Assembly: GCF_016862955.1 (NCBI RefSeq)
Contig: NZ_BONY01000027.1
Span: 62,001-126,000, forward strand
Origin: Rhizocola hellebori
GTDB taxonomy: Bacteria > Actinomycetota > Actinomycetes > Mycobacteriales > Micromonosporaceae
Direction: 5' to 3'
DNA: 64,000 nucleotides
Shown: positions 1 through 8,178 of the stretch, one piece after another
How the letters are laid out: each line of letters opens with the position of its first letter
How positions within the stretch are numbered: position 1 is the first letter of the stretch
The notes under the pieces: model-generated
Databases searched by the model: none
Told to the model about the DNA's origin: nothing
Seen by the model: only the letters and a program-made list of their open reading frames with translations
Program-made: the position numbers and the translations under genes

Positions 1-1242
1 GAGACCGCGGGAAGGCGCATCCTCGCCATCAACCCGAACGTGCTCATCCTCTGCGAGGGCATCGAGGTCTACCCGCGCGAAGGCAAATCCTGGAGTTCGC
101 CGAACACCAACCCCGACCAGAGCCCGAACTACTACTACAACTGGTGGGGCGGCAACCTGCGCGGAGTGGCGACCAACCCGATCAACCTGGGCGCCAACCA
201 GGATCAGCTGGTCTACTCCCCCCACGACTACGGACCACTGGTCTTCGACCAGCCGTGGTTCCAGAAGCCGTTCGACAAGGCCACGCTGACCACCGATGTG
301 TGGCGTCCCAACTGGCTCTACATCCACGAGGGCGGCACCGCTCCGCTGCTCATCGGGGAATGGGGCGGCCGCCTCGGCCAGGACGCCCGACAGGACAGGT
401 GGATGACGGCCCTGCGCGACCTCATCGTCGAAAACGGCCTGCACCAAACGTTCTGGGTACTGAACCCGAACTCCGGCGACACCGGCGGCCTGCTCCTGGA
501 TGACTGGGTCACCTGGGACCAGACCAAGTACAACCTGCTCAAGCCGGCGCTGTGGCAGTTCCAGAACAAGTTCGTCAGCCTGGATCACCAGATCCGGCTC
601 GGCGGGATCGACAGCACCACCGGCATCAACCTGGCCGACCGCTACGGCGGCGGGTCCGGCTCCGACACGACACCGCCCAGCGTGCCCGGCACGCTGCGGG
701 TCACCGCCACCACGTCGAATTCGGTGTCGCTGGCCTGGAACGCGTCCACCGACAACGTCGGGGTCGCCGGCTACAACGTCTACCGGGCCGGAGTCCAGGT
801 CGGAACCCCTGCCGGGACAACCTTCACCGACACCGGGCTCTCCGCCGCCACCGCTTACAGCTACACGGTGCGGGCCCGTGACGCGGCCGGAAACCTTTCC
901 GCCGCTTCAACCGCGGTCACCGGAACCACCCAACCAGGAGGCGGCGGGGGCGGCGGATGCACAGCCACCTACCGGACGACCGGCTCATGGCAGGGTGGCT
1001 TCCAAGCGGAGGTCACTGTGGCCAACAGTGGCACCGCAGCAATAGCCGGCTGGACGGTGTCGCTCTCCATCGCCTCCGGACGTTCCATCAACAACCTTTG
1101 GAACGGCACGCTGACCGGCAGCAACGTCACCAACGCCCCACACAACGGCAACCTCGCCCCCGCGGCTACCACCTCCTTCGGGTTCGTGGCCAATGGCGAC
1201 GTCACCGGTGGGGTCAGCGTGGTGGGCTGCACGGCCCGCTAG
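1..1242 (+). CDS. Secreted GH5 cellulase, C-terminal part (GH5-FN3-CBM2), 5' end outside window
   Basis: An endo-beta-1,4-glucanase-type enzyme that cuts cellulose outside the cell. The reading frame is open from base 1, so the N-terminus, signal peptide and the acid/base Glu lie before the window. The visible part holds the end of a GH5 barrel, with the nucleophile Glu in LIGEWGG (codon 358-360) and aromatic cleft motifs NYYYNWWGG and YSPHDYGP. A TPPSVPGTL-type FN3 domain follows at about bases 670-930, then a Gly-rich linker and a CBM2 at 955-1239 bounded by two Cys. In the CBM2 one position that is usually Trp (NAxWNG) is His (NAPHNG), as in the next gene. A strong hairpin follows the stop codon. 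Assignment to GH5 is firm; the exact substrate is inferred. Confidence 0.93.
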   Translation, partial: ETAGRRILAINPNVLILCEGIEVYPREGKSWSSPNTNPDQSPNYYYNWWGGNLRGVATNPINLGANQDQLVYSPHDYGPLVFDQPWFQKPFDKATLTTDVWRPNWLYIHEGGTAPLLIGEWGGRLGQDARQDRWMTALRDLIVENGLHQTFWVLNPNSGDTGGLLLDDWVTWDQTKYNLLKPALWQFQNKFVSLDHQIRLGGIDSTTGINLADRYGGGSGSDTTPPSVPGTLRVTATTSNSVSLAWNASTDNVGVAGYNVYRAGVQVGTPAGTTFTDTGLSAATAYSYTVRARDAAGNLSAASTAVTGTTQPGGGGGGGCTATYRTTGSWQGGFQAEVTVANSGTAAIAGWTVSLSIASGRSINNLWNGTLTGSNVTNAPHNGNLAPAATTSFGFVANGDVTGGVSVVGCTAR

Positions 1243-1257
1243 TCACTTCGAAGTAAC

Positions 1258-1293
1258 CCGGCCGGCGGTCACATGCCCGAGACCGCCGGCCGG
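1258..1293 (+). terminator. Hairpin between the two cellulase genes
   Basis: Perfect 13-bp inverted repeat (CCGGCCGGCGGTC / GACCGCCGGCCGG) with a 10-nt loop, starting 16 bases after the GH5 stop codon. There is no T-run. It ends 25 bases before the GH9 start codon, so it could terminate or attenuate read-through between the two cellulases. Confidence 0.65.
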
Positions 1294-1318
1294 TCCATCC
1301 CCTTGGCAAGGAGTCGCC

Positions 1319-3943
1319 ATGACCCCTCGATGGCTAGCCGGCACCGTGTGCGCTGTGCTGCTTAGTTTCGCGATATCCGCTAACCCGGCTCAGGCCGATG
1401 TGGACACCAGCCCGGTCCGGGTCAACCAGATCGGCTATCTGGCGGGCGCGGACAAAATCGCCACCATCGTCACCACGACCACCACCCCACGTGCCTGGCA
1501 GGTTCGCCAGGCCAGCGGCGGCGCGAGCGTCGCCAGTGGCACCACCACCGTCTTCGGCAACGACCGAGCCTCCGGCGATCACGTGCACCGGGCCGACTTC
1601 AGCGCCTTCACCACCCCCGGCAGCTACCTGCTGTGGGTCGACGGCGTGGGCCAGAGCGTCCCGTTCACCATCTCCACCACGGCCCTGTATCCCGATCTGG
1701 GCCGGGAAGCCATGCAGTACTTCTACTTCCACCGCATGGGATCCGCCGTCGATGGCCAGTTCCTGCAGAACTCGGGACACGCCCACGCCGCGCTGCACCC
1801 AGGCGACGAATCGGTCGGGTGTTTCAACTCGTGGTGCGGCAGCCAGCGGCTCAATGTGCGCTACTCGTGGGCCGATGCCGGGGACTTCGGGATCTACGCC
1901 GTGAACCATGCCGTCTCCGCCTGGACCCTGCTCAACCTCTACGAGCGTTACCCCGACGCCTATCCGGACGGCTCCCTGCGCATCCCGGAGAACGCCAACG
2001 GGCGGCCCGACCTGCTCGACGAGGTCGAGTTCGGCTCGCGGTGGATGGCCGGGCTGCTGCCCAGCACCGGGCTCGCCTCGCACAAAGTGCACAACCACGC
2101 GTGGAGCGCCTTCCCGGTGACGTCGGTGGACTCGGAGAACGCCCTCGCCCGCTCGGCGATGCCGCCTTCCACCAACGCCACCTATGCGGTGGCCCGTACC
2201 AACGCCCAGATCGCCCGGGTGCTGTCCAGCTTTGACGCGGCCCGCGCCACCCAGCTGTGGAACGTGGCCAAGGACGCCTGGACCCGTGCCGAGGCGCAGC
2301 CGAACGTCGACTATCCAAACGGGACAGACGCCGAGGGTGGCGGCGACTACGGCGACACCAAGAACAGCGATGACCGCTACGCCGCCGCGGCCGAGCTCTA
2401 CCTGACCGCGCTCAAGCGCTCCGACTCCGCGCTGGCCGGCTACCGCAGCGCGGTCACCGGCTCGCCGCACTATCGCGAGGTCGGCCAGTTCGACTGGGCC
2501 GAGGTGGCGGCCACCGGTACCCTCTCCCTGCTCAGCGTCGGCAACGATCTGCCCGCGGCCGACCTGACCACCATGCGCGCCAACGCCCGCGCCTTCGCCG
2601 ACCAGATCGTCACCACCCTCGGCGGGGAAGGCTATCCGTCGCCGATCCCGGGGACCTCTGCCTATCCGTGGGGGTCGAACTCGTTCATCGCCAACCGGAT
2701 GCTGGTACTCGGCGTGGCCTACGACGCCACCGACGACCTGCGCTACCTCAAGGCGATGAACCGTTGCATGGACTACCTCATGGGCAACAACGCGATGCGG
2801 CTGTCCTACGTCACCGGCTACGGCGAGTTCTCCGAGTCCGATCTGCACGACCGCTGGGCGTGGGGGCGCTACCCGGGTCTGGCCTATCCCAAGGGCTGGC
2901 TCGCGGGTGGGCCAAACAGCGAGCTCATCAACGATCCGGCCACGCCGACCGGGCGGCCCGCCGCCAAGTCCTACGCGGCGAAGAACACCGCGCCCGACGC
3001 GTGGGGGTCCAAGGAGAACACCATCAACTGGAACGCGCCGCTGGCGTGGACAGCGACCTTCCTGACCCGCAACACCTCGGATCTGGCCGGGCCGCCGGGT
3101 GACGTCGTCCCGCCGACCGTGCCGCAGAACCTTCGCTCCACCGGTACCACTTCCACCAGCATCTCGCTCGCGTGGAACCCGTCCACCGACAACGTCGGCG
3201 TCGTCGGTTACGACGTCTTCCGCGGTGGGGTGCTCATCGCCTCGCCGACCGGGATCACCTTCACCGACACGGGCCTGGCCGCCGACACCGCATTCACCTA
3301 TGCGGTAAGGGCCAAGGACGCGGGCGGGTTCCTTTCCGCGCTTTCGACGGCGCTGACCGTGCGCACCCAGCCGGGCAATGTCCAGCCGCCGCCGGCGCCG
3401 CAGAACCTGCGGGTCGTCGGCACCACGTCAACCACGGTGAGTCTGGCCTGGGATCCGGTTGCCGTGGCTGCGGGCTACAACGTCTATCGCGGGTCCACTT
3501 TGGTGGGTACCCCGACCGGCACCACCTTTACTGACACCGGATTGGCACCCTCCACCACCTACACCTACTCGCTTCGCACCCGCGACGCGGCGGGCAACCT
3601 TTCGGCCGCCTCCGCCTCGGTCAGCGCGGCAACGCTTGCCGGGGGCGGTGGATCGACCTGCACCGCCACCTATCGCACCACCGGCAGCTGGAACGGCGGC
3701 TTCCAAGGCGAGGTGACGGTGGTCAACACCGGCACCACCACCATCGCCGGCTGGACCGTCGTGCTCTCCATCGCCAGCGGGCGCACCATCAACAACCTCT
3801 GGAACGGCGTGCTCACCGGCAACACGGTGGTCAACGCCAGCCACAACGGCGCGGTGCCGCCCGGGGGCAGCGCAAGTTTCGGCTTCGTCGCCAACGGGGA
3901 TGTCACAGGGGCAATCACCGTCATTAGTTGCACCACCAGATAG
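1319..3943 (+). CDS. Secreted GH9 cellulase (Ig-like, GH9, FN3, FN3, CBM2)
   Basis: A secreted processive or endo-acting cellulase of 874 aa. I chose the ATG at 1319 because AAGGAG lies just upstream and the protein then begins with a signal peptide (MTPRWLAGTVC..., cleavage near NPAQA-DV). Domain order: N-terminal Ig-like CelD_N (VRVNQIGYL, about 27-115); GH9 catalytic domain with ADAGDFG (D186/D189) and catalytic Glu 566 in SKENTINWNAP; FN3 at about 599-685 and 690-775; CBM2 at about 780-874. FN3 and CBM2 are close paralogues of those in the preceding GH5 enzyme, so the pair probably acts synergistically on cellulose. The CBM2 again has NASHNG in place of the usual NAxWNG. Confidence 0.95.
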   Translation: MTPRWLAGTVCAVLLSFAISANPAQADVDTSPVRVNQIGYLAGADKIATIVTTTTTPRAWQVRQASGGASVASGTTTVFGNDRASGDHVHRADFSAFTTPGSYLLWVDGVGQSVPFTISTTALYPDLGREAMQYFYFHRMGSAVDGQFLQNSGHAHAALHPGDESVGCFNSWCGSQRLNVRYSWADAGDFGIYAVNHAVSAWTLLNLYERYPDAYPDGSLRIPENANGRPDLLDEVEFGSRWMAGLLPSTGLASHKVHNHAWSAFPVTSVDSENALARSAMPPSTNATYAVARTNAQIARVLSSFDAARATQLWNVAKDAWTRAEAQPNVDYPNGTDAEGGGDYGDTKNSDDRYAAAAELYLTALKRSDSALAGYRSAVTGSPHYREVGQFDWAEVAATGTLSLLSVGNDLPAADLTTMRANARAFADQIVTTLGGEGYPSPIPGTSAYPWGSNSFIANRMLVLGVAYDATDDLRYLKAMNRCMDYLMGNNAMRLSYVTGYGEFSESDLHDRWAWGRYPGLAYPKGWLAGGPNSELINDPATPTGRPAAKSYAAKNTAPDAWGSKENTINWNAPLAWTATFLTRNTSDLAGPPGDVVPPTVPQNLRSTGTTSTSISLAWNPSTDNVGVVGYDVFRGGVLIASPTGITFTDTGLAADTAFTYAVRAKDAGGFLSALSTALTVRTQPGNVQPPPAPQNLRVVGTTSTTVSLAWDPVAVAAGYNVYRGSTLVGTPTGTTFTDTGLAPSTTYTYSLRTRDAAGNLSAASASVSAATLAGGGGSTCTATYRTTGSWNGGFQGEVTVVNTGTTTIAGWTVVLSIASGRTINNLWNGVLTGNTVVNASHNGAVPPGGSASFGFVANGDVTGAITVISCTTR

Positions 3944-3954
3944 AGGAAAAGGCC

Positions 3955-3988
3955 GGCCGGCAACGGGTGCTATCGCCTGTTGCCGGCC
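3955..3988. terminator. Bidirectional hairpin between convergent genes
   Basis: 13-bp near-perfect inverted repeat (GGCCGGCAACGGG / CCTGTTGCCGGCC, one G-T pair) with an 8-nt loop. It lies just after the GH9 stop and overlaps the last codons of the convergent DUF1801 gene, so it can serve both. Confidence 0.65.
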
Positions 3989-4296
3989 AGTCGCTTGGCC
4001 ACCTCGGCGATGAGCTCGTAGGGGATTGGCTTGTCGAACATGAACCTGAGCGTGCCCTTGGCCGCCAGATAGGGCGCCAGCTCCTGCTCCATTCCCGCCG
4101 GGACGGGGTACACGGAGAGGTGCTTCTTCCACGCCGCCATGTAGACGAAGTATTTTCCGTCGAGCGTGAACGTGGGAATCCGATAGCTTGTCTTCTCGCC
4201 CGCGCCCGGAACAGCCTCGTGGATCCGGCGGCGAACCTCCTGCAGGATCTCTTGAATCTCGCCAGGGTACGAGCTGATGTAGTCGTCGACCTCCAT
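3970..4296 (-). CDS. DUF1801 / YdhG-like small protein
   Basis: 108-aa cytoplasmic protein of the DUF1801 (YdhG-like) family. Family features seen are the N-terminal MEVDDYISSYP helix, the RIPTFTLDGK strand and the YFVYMAAWKKHLSVYP core. The family has been linked to iron handling in Bacillus, but no biochemical role is certain. It begins 9 nt after the TfoX-like gene, so the two are probably cotranscribed from the region that also holds the LexA box. Confidence 0.8.
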   Translation of the reverse strand: MEVDDYISSYPGEIQEILQEVRRRIHEAVPGAGEKTSYRIPTFTLDGKYFVYMAAWKKHLSVYPVPAGMEQELAPYLAAKGTLRFMFDKPIPYELIAEVAKRLAGNRR

Positions 4297-4305
4297 GCGC
4301 CGAGA

Positions 4306-4638
4306 CTATTTGGGGGGAAGGCCGCGGGCGAAGATGATGCCGCGATTGACCCAGCGCTTCAGGTCGGCCGCCTTGGCGCAGGCCGATGGGTCGACCTCTA
4401 TCCAGCCCGGCATGGCCTTGCCCCGCATGACCATCGCTTGAGCGCCCCGCTCGCCCAGGACTTTCTGGGAGGACGCCGGGTCGGCGCGCACCAGCAGGCC
4501 GCCCTTGCCCCGGACAGCGACCGCCATGTTTCCGTTGACCAGCATGGCCAGGCCGCCGAACATGCGCTGCTCGGTGAGGCCCTTCTCCCCGCTCACGAGC
4601 TCGCGCACCCGGTTGGCCAAATCCTCGTCGTAAGCCAT
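4306..4638 (-). CDS. TfoX N-terminal-domain protein
   Basis: 110-aa protein made only of a TfoX N-terminal domain (MFGGLAMLVNGNMAVAVRG core, then a lysine-rich end). Full TfoX/Sxy proteins regulate competence in proteobacteria; short actinobacterial forms have no known function. It is divergent from dinB with 46 bases between start codons, and the LexA box lies in that gap, so it may be part of the SOS response. It is followed by the DUF1801 gene. Confidence 0.82.
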   Translation of the reverse strand: MAYDEDLANRVRELVSGEKGLTEQRMFGGLAMLVNGNMAVAVRGKGGLLVRADPASSQKVLGERGAQAMVMRGKAMPGWIEVDPSACAKAADLKRWVNRGIIFARGLPPK

Positions 4639-4657
4639 GGCCCGATCCTATCCCTAT

Positions 4658-4677
4658 TCGAACATATGTTCTATCAT
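4658..4677. promoter_or_regulatory. LexA (SOS) box and overlapping -10 of dinB
   Basis: TCGAACATATGTTCTA (4658-4673) is a near-perfect palindrome matching the Gram-positive/actinobacterial LexA consensus CGAAC-N4-GTTCG. TATCAT (4672-4677) fits a TANNNT -10 and ends exactly 7 nt before the dinB ATG, so the transcript would be leaderless. LexA would cover the -10. The box also lies 20 bases from the start of the divergent TfoX-like gene. Confidence 0.85.
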
Positions 4678-4684
4678 CACTCGT

Positions 4685-5875
4685 ATGCGTGACCCCGCAT
4701 CCATCTTGCACGCAGATCTTGACGCTTTCTACGCATCCGTGGAACAGCGTGACTTCCCGTGGCTGCGCGGGCGGCCGGTGATCGTCGGCGGTGGCGTGGT
4801 GCTCGCGTGCAGCTATGAGGCGAAGGCCCGCGGCATCCGTACCGCGATGGGCGGACGCACGGCACGCCAGCTGTGCCCGGAGGCGATAGTCGTGCGCCCG
4901 CGCATGTCGGCCTATTCGCAAGCCAGCAAACAGGTTTTCGAGGTCTTCCGCGACACCACCCCGCTGGTCGAGGGGATCTCCATCGACGAGGCCTTCCTCG
5001 ATGTCGGTGGGCTGCACCGGATCAGTGGCACGCCCACCGAAATCGCGACCCGGCTGCGCTCGGAGGTGCTGCGCCGGGTGGGGTTGCCGATCACGGTCGG
5101 GGTGGCGCGCACCAAGTTCCTGGCCAAAGTGGCCAGCCGGGTAGCCAAGCCGGACGGTTTGCTGGTGGTGCCGCCCGATCGCGAGCTGGCCTTCCTGCAC
5201 CCGTTGCCGGTGCAGATGCTGTGGGGCGTGGGCGAGGTCACCGCGGGCAAGCTTCACCAGCACGGCATCCGCAAGGTCGAGCAGGTCGCCCGGCTGGGCG
5301 AGGCGGCGCTGGTCTCGATCCTCGGCAAGGGCGCGGGCAGGCATCTGCACGCGCTGGCGAACAACAGCGACCCGCGCATGGTGGAGGTCGGGAAGCGGCG
5401 CGGCTCGATCGGGTCGCAACGCGCCCTCGGCCGCGGCCCGCACTCACCCGCTGAAGTGTCGGCGACCCTGGCCGGGCTCGTCGATCGCGTCACCAAGCGC
5501 ATGCGTGCCTCCGGCCGTCCGGGCCGCACCATCGTGCTGCGCCTTCGCTTCGCCGACTTCTCCCGCGTCACGCGCTCGCGAACGCTGCCGAGGGCAACCG
5601 TGCAGACGCAGACCATCCTCGAGGTGGCGAGGGAGCTGCTGCACGAGGCGCAGCCGCTGATCACCGAGCGGGGCCTGACCCTGGTCGGCATAGCCGTGAG
5701 CAACCTTGGCCGCACCGACCATCTCCAGCTGGAGCTCCCCTTCGACGAGCCCGACCACGCCTCGCTCGACGCGGCCATGGACGCCGTACGTGATCGCTTC
5801 GGCTCCGCTTCCATCTCGCGCGCCGTCCTGGTGGGCAAGGACCCTGGGATCTCGGTGCCGATGCTGCCCGATTGA
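4685..5875 (+). CDS. dinB: DNA polymerase IV (Y-family translesion polymerase)
   Basis: 396-aa error-prone polymerase that copies past damaged bases. The Y-family signature is complete: ILHADLDAFYASVEQ (metal-binding D11), SIDEAFLDV at about 100, the little-finger region, and near the C-terminus QLELPF, which fits a beta-clamp-binding motif. I chose the ATG at 4685 rather than the upstream in-frame ATG at 4637 because homologues start near MRDPASILHADLD and because the LexA box and -10 sit between the two. SOS control is read directly from the sequence. The gene probably has its own unit; the next gene has a separate RBS. Confidence 0.96.
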   Translation: MRDPASILHADLDAFYASVEQRDFPWLRGRPVIVGGGVVLACSYEAKARGIRTAMGGRTARQLCPEAIVVRPRMSAYSQASKQVFEVFRDTTPLVEGISIDEAFLDVGGLHRISGTPTEIATRLRSEVLRRVGLPITVGVARTKFLAKVASRVAKPDGLLVVPPDRELAFLHPLPVQMLWGVGEVTAGKLHQHGIRKVEQVARLGEAALVSILGKGAGRHLHALANNSDPRMVEVGKRRGSIGSQRALGRGPHSPAEVSATLAGLVDRVTKRMRASGRPGRTIVLRLRFADFSRVTRSRTLPRATVQTQTILEVARELLHEAQPLITERGLTLVGIAVSNLGRTDHLQLELPFDEPDHASLDAAMDAVRDRFGSASISRAVLVGKDPGISVPMLPD

Positions 5876-5974
5876 CCGTGTCGACATCATCCGATCGTGC
5901 TGATTCATTCATTTATAGATATCTTCGAATCTACGTTACCTTGGTGCTTTCCCGTCCCAGTAAGGAGGATCACC

Positions 5975-6568
5975 ATGCTCCGGAACATTCGCAAGTCCGG
6001 CACAGCGGCCCTTCTCTCCATCACCATGGCCGCGACAGCCACCGTGGTCGGCATCCTGTTCTCCGCCCAGGCCACGGCTGGAACGGCGGCGGCACCACCC
6101 GTGCCGACCGCGGCCCCCCTGGTCAGCATGCAGTGTGGGGCTCCGAGCGTGAACACGTTCGGCTTCCAGCCCTACCTGTCGCTGGTCACCCAGTTCACGA
6201 CCGTCCAGCGCACCACCGCCTACCGCAAGTGCACCGGTCCCGGCTTCCCGGCCATCCACTCCGGCTACGACACCCGGACGGTCAACCTCAATGACGACTG
6301 CGTCATCATGCTGACGTCCACCGGGACAGCGAACTTCAACATCATCTGGAACACCACGCAGACCACCACGTTCACGGCGAACCGCAGCGCGACCCTGGTC
6401 GGCAACGTCTTCACCATCACCTTCATCGGCCAGGTGACCGCGGGGCTGTTCGTCGGCAGGAGGGTGAAGCAGGTCTTCACCGCCGACGCGACCGAGCTCA
6501 ACCAGTGCCTCGCCGGCGCCGGTGTGGTGCCGTTCCTGATCTCAGATGTGGTGCTGACCATCTTCTGA
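5975..6568 (+). CDS. Secreted hypothetical protein
   Basis: 197-aa protein that I do not recognise. It has a classical signal peptide (MLRNIRKSG, a hydrophobic stretch, then cleavage near QATA-GTA). The mature part is rich in Thr, Val and Ile with alternating hydrophobic residues, suggesting a beta-sandwich, and has four Cys. The ATG at 5975 is favoured by AAGGAGG at 5962-5968. The 99 bases upstream are unusually AT-rich for this genome (for example TTCATTTATAGATATC), consistent with a strong promoter. Confidence 0.75.
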   Translation: MLRNIRKSGTAALLSITMAATATVVGILFSAQATAGTAAAPPVPTAAPLVSMQCGAPSVNTFGFQPYLSLVTQFTTVQRTTAYRKCTGPGFPAIHSGYDTRTVNLNDDCVIMLTSTGTANFNIIWNTTQTTTFTANRSATLVGNVFTITFIGQVTAGLFVGRRVKQVFTADATELNQCLAGAGVVPFLISDVVLTIF

Positions 6569-6572
6569 CCGC

Positions 6573-7634
6573 TCAGCGGACAAGCTCTGCCACCACCGCC
6601 GTAGCCCCAAGGTCTTCGGCGGTGGTGATCTGCGCGCGCAAACCGTGCCGCAGCGCCGCCTCAACCAGTTGCGGCGCTTGCCTTTCGCTCGACTCGACCA
6701 GCAGATGCCCGTCGGCCGCGAGCCAATCCGGCGCGCCCGCAATCACCCGCCGCAGGACGTCGAGCCCGTCCGCGCCACCGTCAAGCGCGACGGGCGGCTC
6801 ATACACCCGCGCCTCCGGCGGCATCAGGCCGACCTCGCCGGAGGGCACATACGGCGCGTTGGCGATGAGAACGTCTATGCGCCCCTTCAGCTCAAGGGGC
6901 AACGCCTCATAAAGATCACCTCGGTAAACCGGCCCGGGAACATTACGCCGAGCACACCGCACCGCAGCCGGATCAACATCCGCAGCAAACACCTCCACCC
7001 CACCCCCAGCCGCCAAGCCGCGCAACGCCGAGCCTTCCGCAGCAGGGCCGCGCAACGCCGCGCCTTCCGCAGCAGAGCCGCGCAACGCCGCGCCTTCCGC
7101 AGCAGGGCCGCGCAACGCCGCGCCTTCCGCAGCAGGGCCGCGCAACGCCGAGCCTTCGGCAGCAGGGCCGCGCAACGCCGCGCCTTCCGCAGCAGAGCCG
7201 CGCAACGCCGCCCGACCATCTGTCGCCGAGCCGCGCAACGCAGCGCCTTGCGCCGCGGGGCCATGCAACGCCGCCGGACCATCCGCGGCGCGGCCGCTGT
7301 CGCGCAGGGCGGCGGCGACGGCGGCGGCTAGGGCGCCGGTGCCACAGCACAGGTCGACGACGACGGCACCGGCGGGGGCGAGGGCAATGGCTTGGTGGAC
7401 AAGGAATTCGGTGCGTTTGCGGGGGACGAAGACGCCGGGCTCGACGGCTATGCGCAGGCCGCAGAACTCGGCCCAGCCGAGGATCTGCTCCAGTGGCAGG
7501 CCCGACTCCCGCTGGCGCACCATCGCGGCGAGCTCTTCGGCCGGGCGGGCCTCGGCGAGGAGCAGATCCGCTTCTTCTTCGGCGAAGACGCAACCCGCCG
7601 CCCTCAGCCTCGCCACGATGGTGTCGTGCCGCAT
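6573..7634 (-). CDS. PrmC-related SAM methyltransferase with internal repeat insertion
   Basis: 353-aa methyltransferase related to PrmC/HemK, which methylates the GGQ glutamine of release factors. It has an N-terminal helical domain, SAM motif I VDLCCGTGALA (about 96) and a late motif VFAADVDPAAVRCARRN. The catalytic NPPY of true PrmC is NAPY (about 256), typical of the actinobacterial PrmC-like subgroup whose substrate is unknown. Between motif I and the next strand lies an insertion of about 90 residues made of AALRGPAAEG-like 10-aa repeats, absent from normal family members. The start is the ATG at 7634, 5 nt after the upstream glyoxalase-fold gene, so they form an operon. The last codons contain an 11-bp hairpin (6591-6627). 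Confidence 0.85.
   Translation of the reverse strand: MRHDTIVARLRAAGCVFAEEEADLLLAEARPAEELAAMVRQRESGLPLEQILGWAEFCGLRIAVEPGVFVPRKRTEFLVHQAIALAPAGAVVVDLCCGTGALAAAVAAALRDSGRAADGPAALHGPAAQGAALRGSATDGRAALRGSAAEGAALRGPAAEGSALRGPAAEGAALRGPAAEGAALRGSAAEGAALRGPAAEGSALRGLAAGGGVEVFAADVDPAAVRCARRNVPGPVYRGDLYEALPLELKGRIDVLIANAPYVPSGEVGLMPPEARVYEPPVALDGGADGLDVLRRVIAGAPDWLAADGHLLVESSERQAPQLVEAALRHGLRAQITTAEDLGATAVVAELVR
6591..6627. terminator. Hairpin overlapping the 3' end of the methyltransferase gene
   Basis: CACCACCGCCG pairs with CGGCGGTGGTG (11 bp, 15-nt loop) just downstream of the secreted-protein stop, inside the last codons of the convergent methyltransferase gene. It could terminate the plus-strand gene. 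Confidence 0.4.
7013..7290. repeat. 30-bp in-frame minisatellite inside methyltransferase gene
   Basis: Six 30-bp units at 7021-7200 (starting CGCAACGCCG and ending GCAGGGCCG or GCAGAGCCG) differ at only a few positions; degenerate copies continue on both sides. The period is a multiple of 3, so each unit encodes about 10 residues and the frame stays open. Confidence 0.95.
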
Positions 7635-7639
7635 CGGGG

Positions 7640-8050
7640 TCAGCCGAGGATCTCTAGGTAGTGCGGGTTGTACATGACTCCGAGCACGTTGCCGAAGGGA
7701 TCGACCACCGAGGCGGTGACGAAACCCGCGTCGCCGCGCTTGGTCAGCGGGTCGTGCTCCAAGGCGCCCATCGCCAGCAGCCTGTCCAGCGTGCCCTGCA
7801 CATCGTCGACGTGCCAGTAGAGGACCGCGCCGCCGGGCGCGTCGGCCGGGCCGGCGTAAGGCGCGAAGCGCCGATCGATGATGCCCAGCTCGTGCTGGTA
7901 GTCGCCAATGCGAAACTCCAGGTAGGCGGGACTCCCGTCGGGGCCGGGCCGCTCGAAGTAGGGCTCGATGCCGAGCAGCTCCGCGTACCACTGCCTGGCG
8001 GTGGCTATGTCATCGGCGAAAAAGTTGACTGTCGCCATTCCTCGCAGCAT
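7640..8050 (-). CDS. Glyoxalase/VOC-fold protein
   Basis: 136-aa single-domain vicinal-oxygen-chelate protein (FFADDIATARQWYAELLG at the start, SVVDPFGNVLGVMYNP at the end). Members bind a divalent metal for isomerase, dioxygenase or resistance reactions; the substrate here cannot be told. The ATG at 8050 is preferred to the one at 8038 because GGAAGG lies 8 nt upstream. It leads a two-gene operon with the PrmC-like methyltransferase. Confidence 0.85.
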   Translation of the reverse strand: MLRGMATVNFFADDIATARQWYAELLGIEPYFERPGPDGSPAYLEFRIGDYQHELGIIDRRFAPYAGPADAPGGAVLYWHVDDVQGTLDRLLAMGALEHDPLTKRGDAGFVTASVVDPFGNVLGVMYNPHYLEILG

Positions 8051-8178
8051 CGCGCGATCCTTCCGTTTCTCGATCTACAACTACCATCCTGGACCGCAAC
8101 GAGGAGTTTGCCCAAATTGGGGACATAAAGGACCAGCGCGGGCCATGCTGAGACCTAAAGCCAAAGGAGGTTGAAGCG

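Noticed and set aside
1334-2848. 504-codon minus-strand open frame
   Set aside because: Antisense to the GH9 catalytic domain; no start signal or domain.
3428-5443. 671-codon minus-strand open frame
   Set aside because: It runs across the GH9 end, two small genes in another frame and dinB. It has no recognisable domain and is typical antisense GC-frame noise.
7021-7260. Possible CRISPR array (30-bp repeats)
   Set aside because: The units are directly adjacent with no unique spacers and are read in frame as protein, so this is a coding minisatellite.
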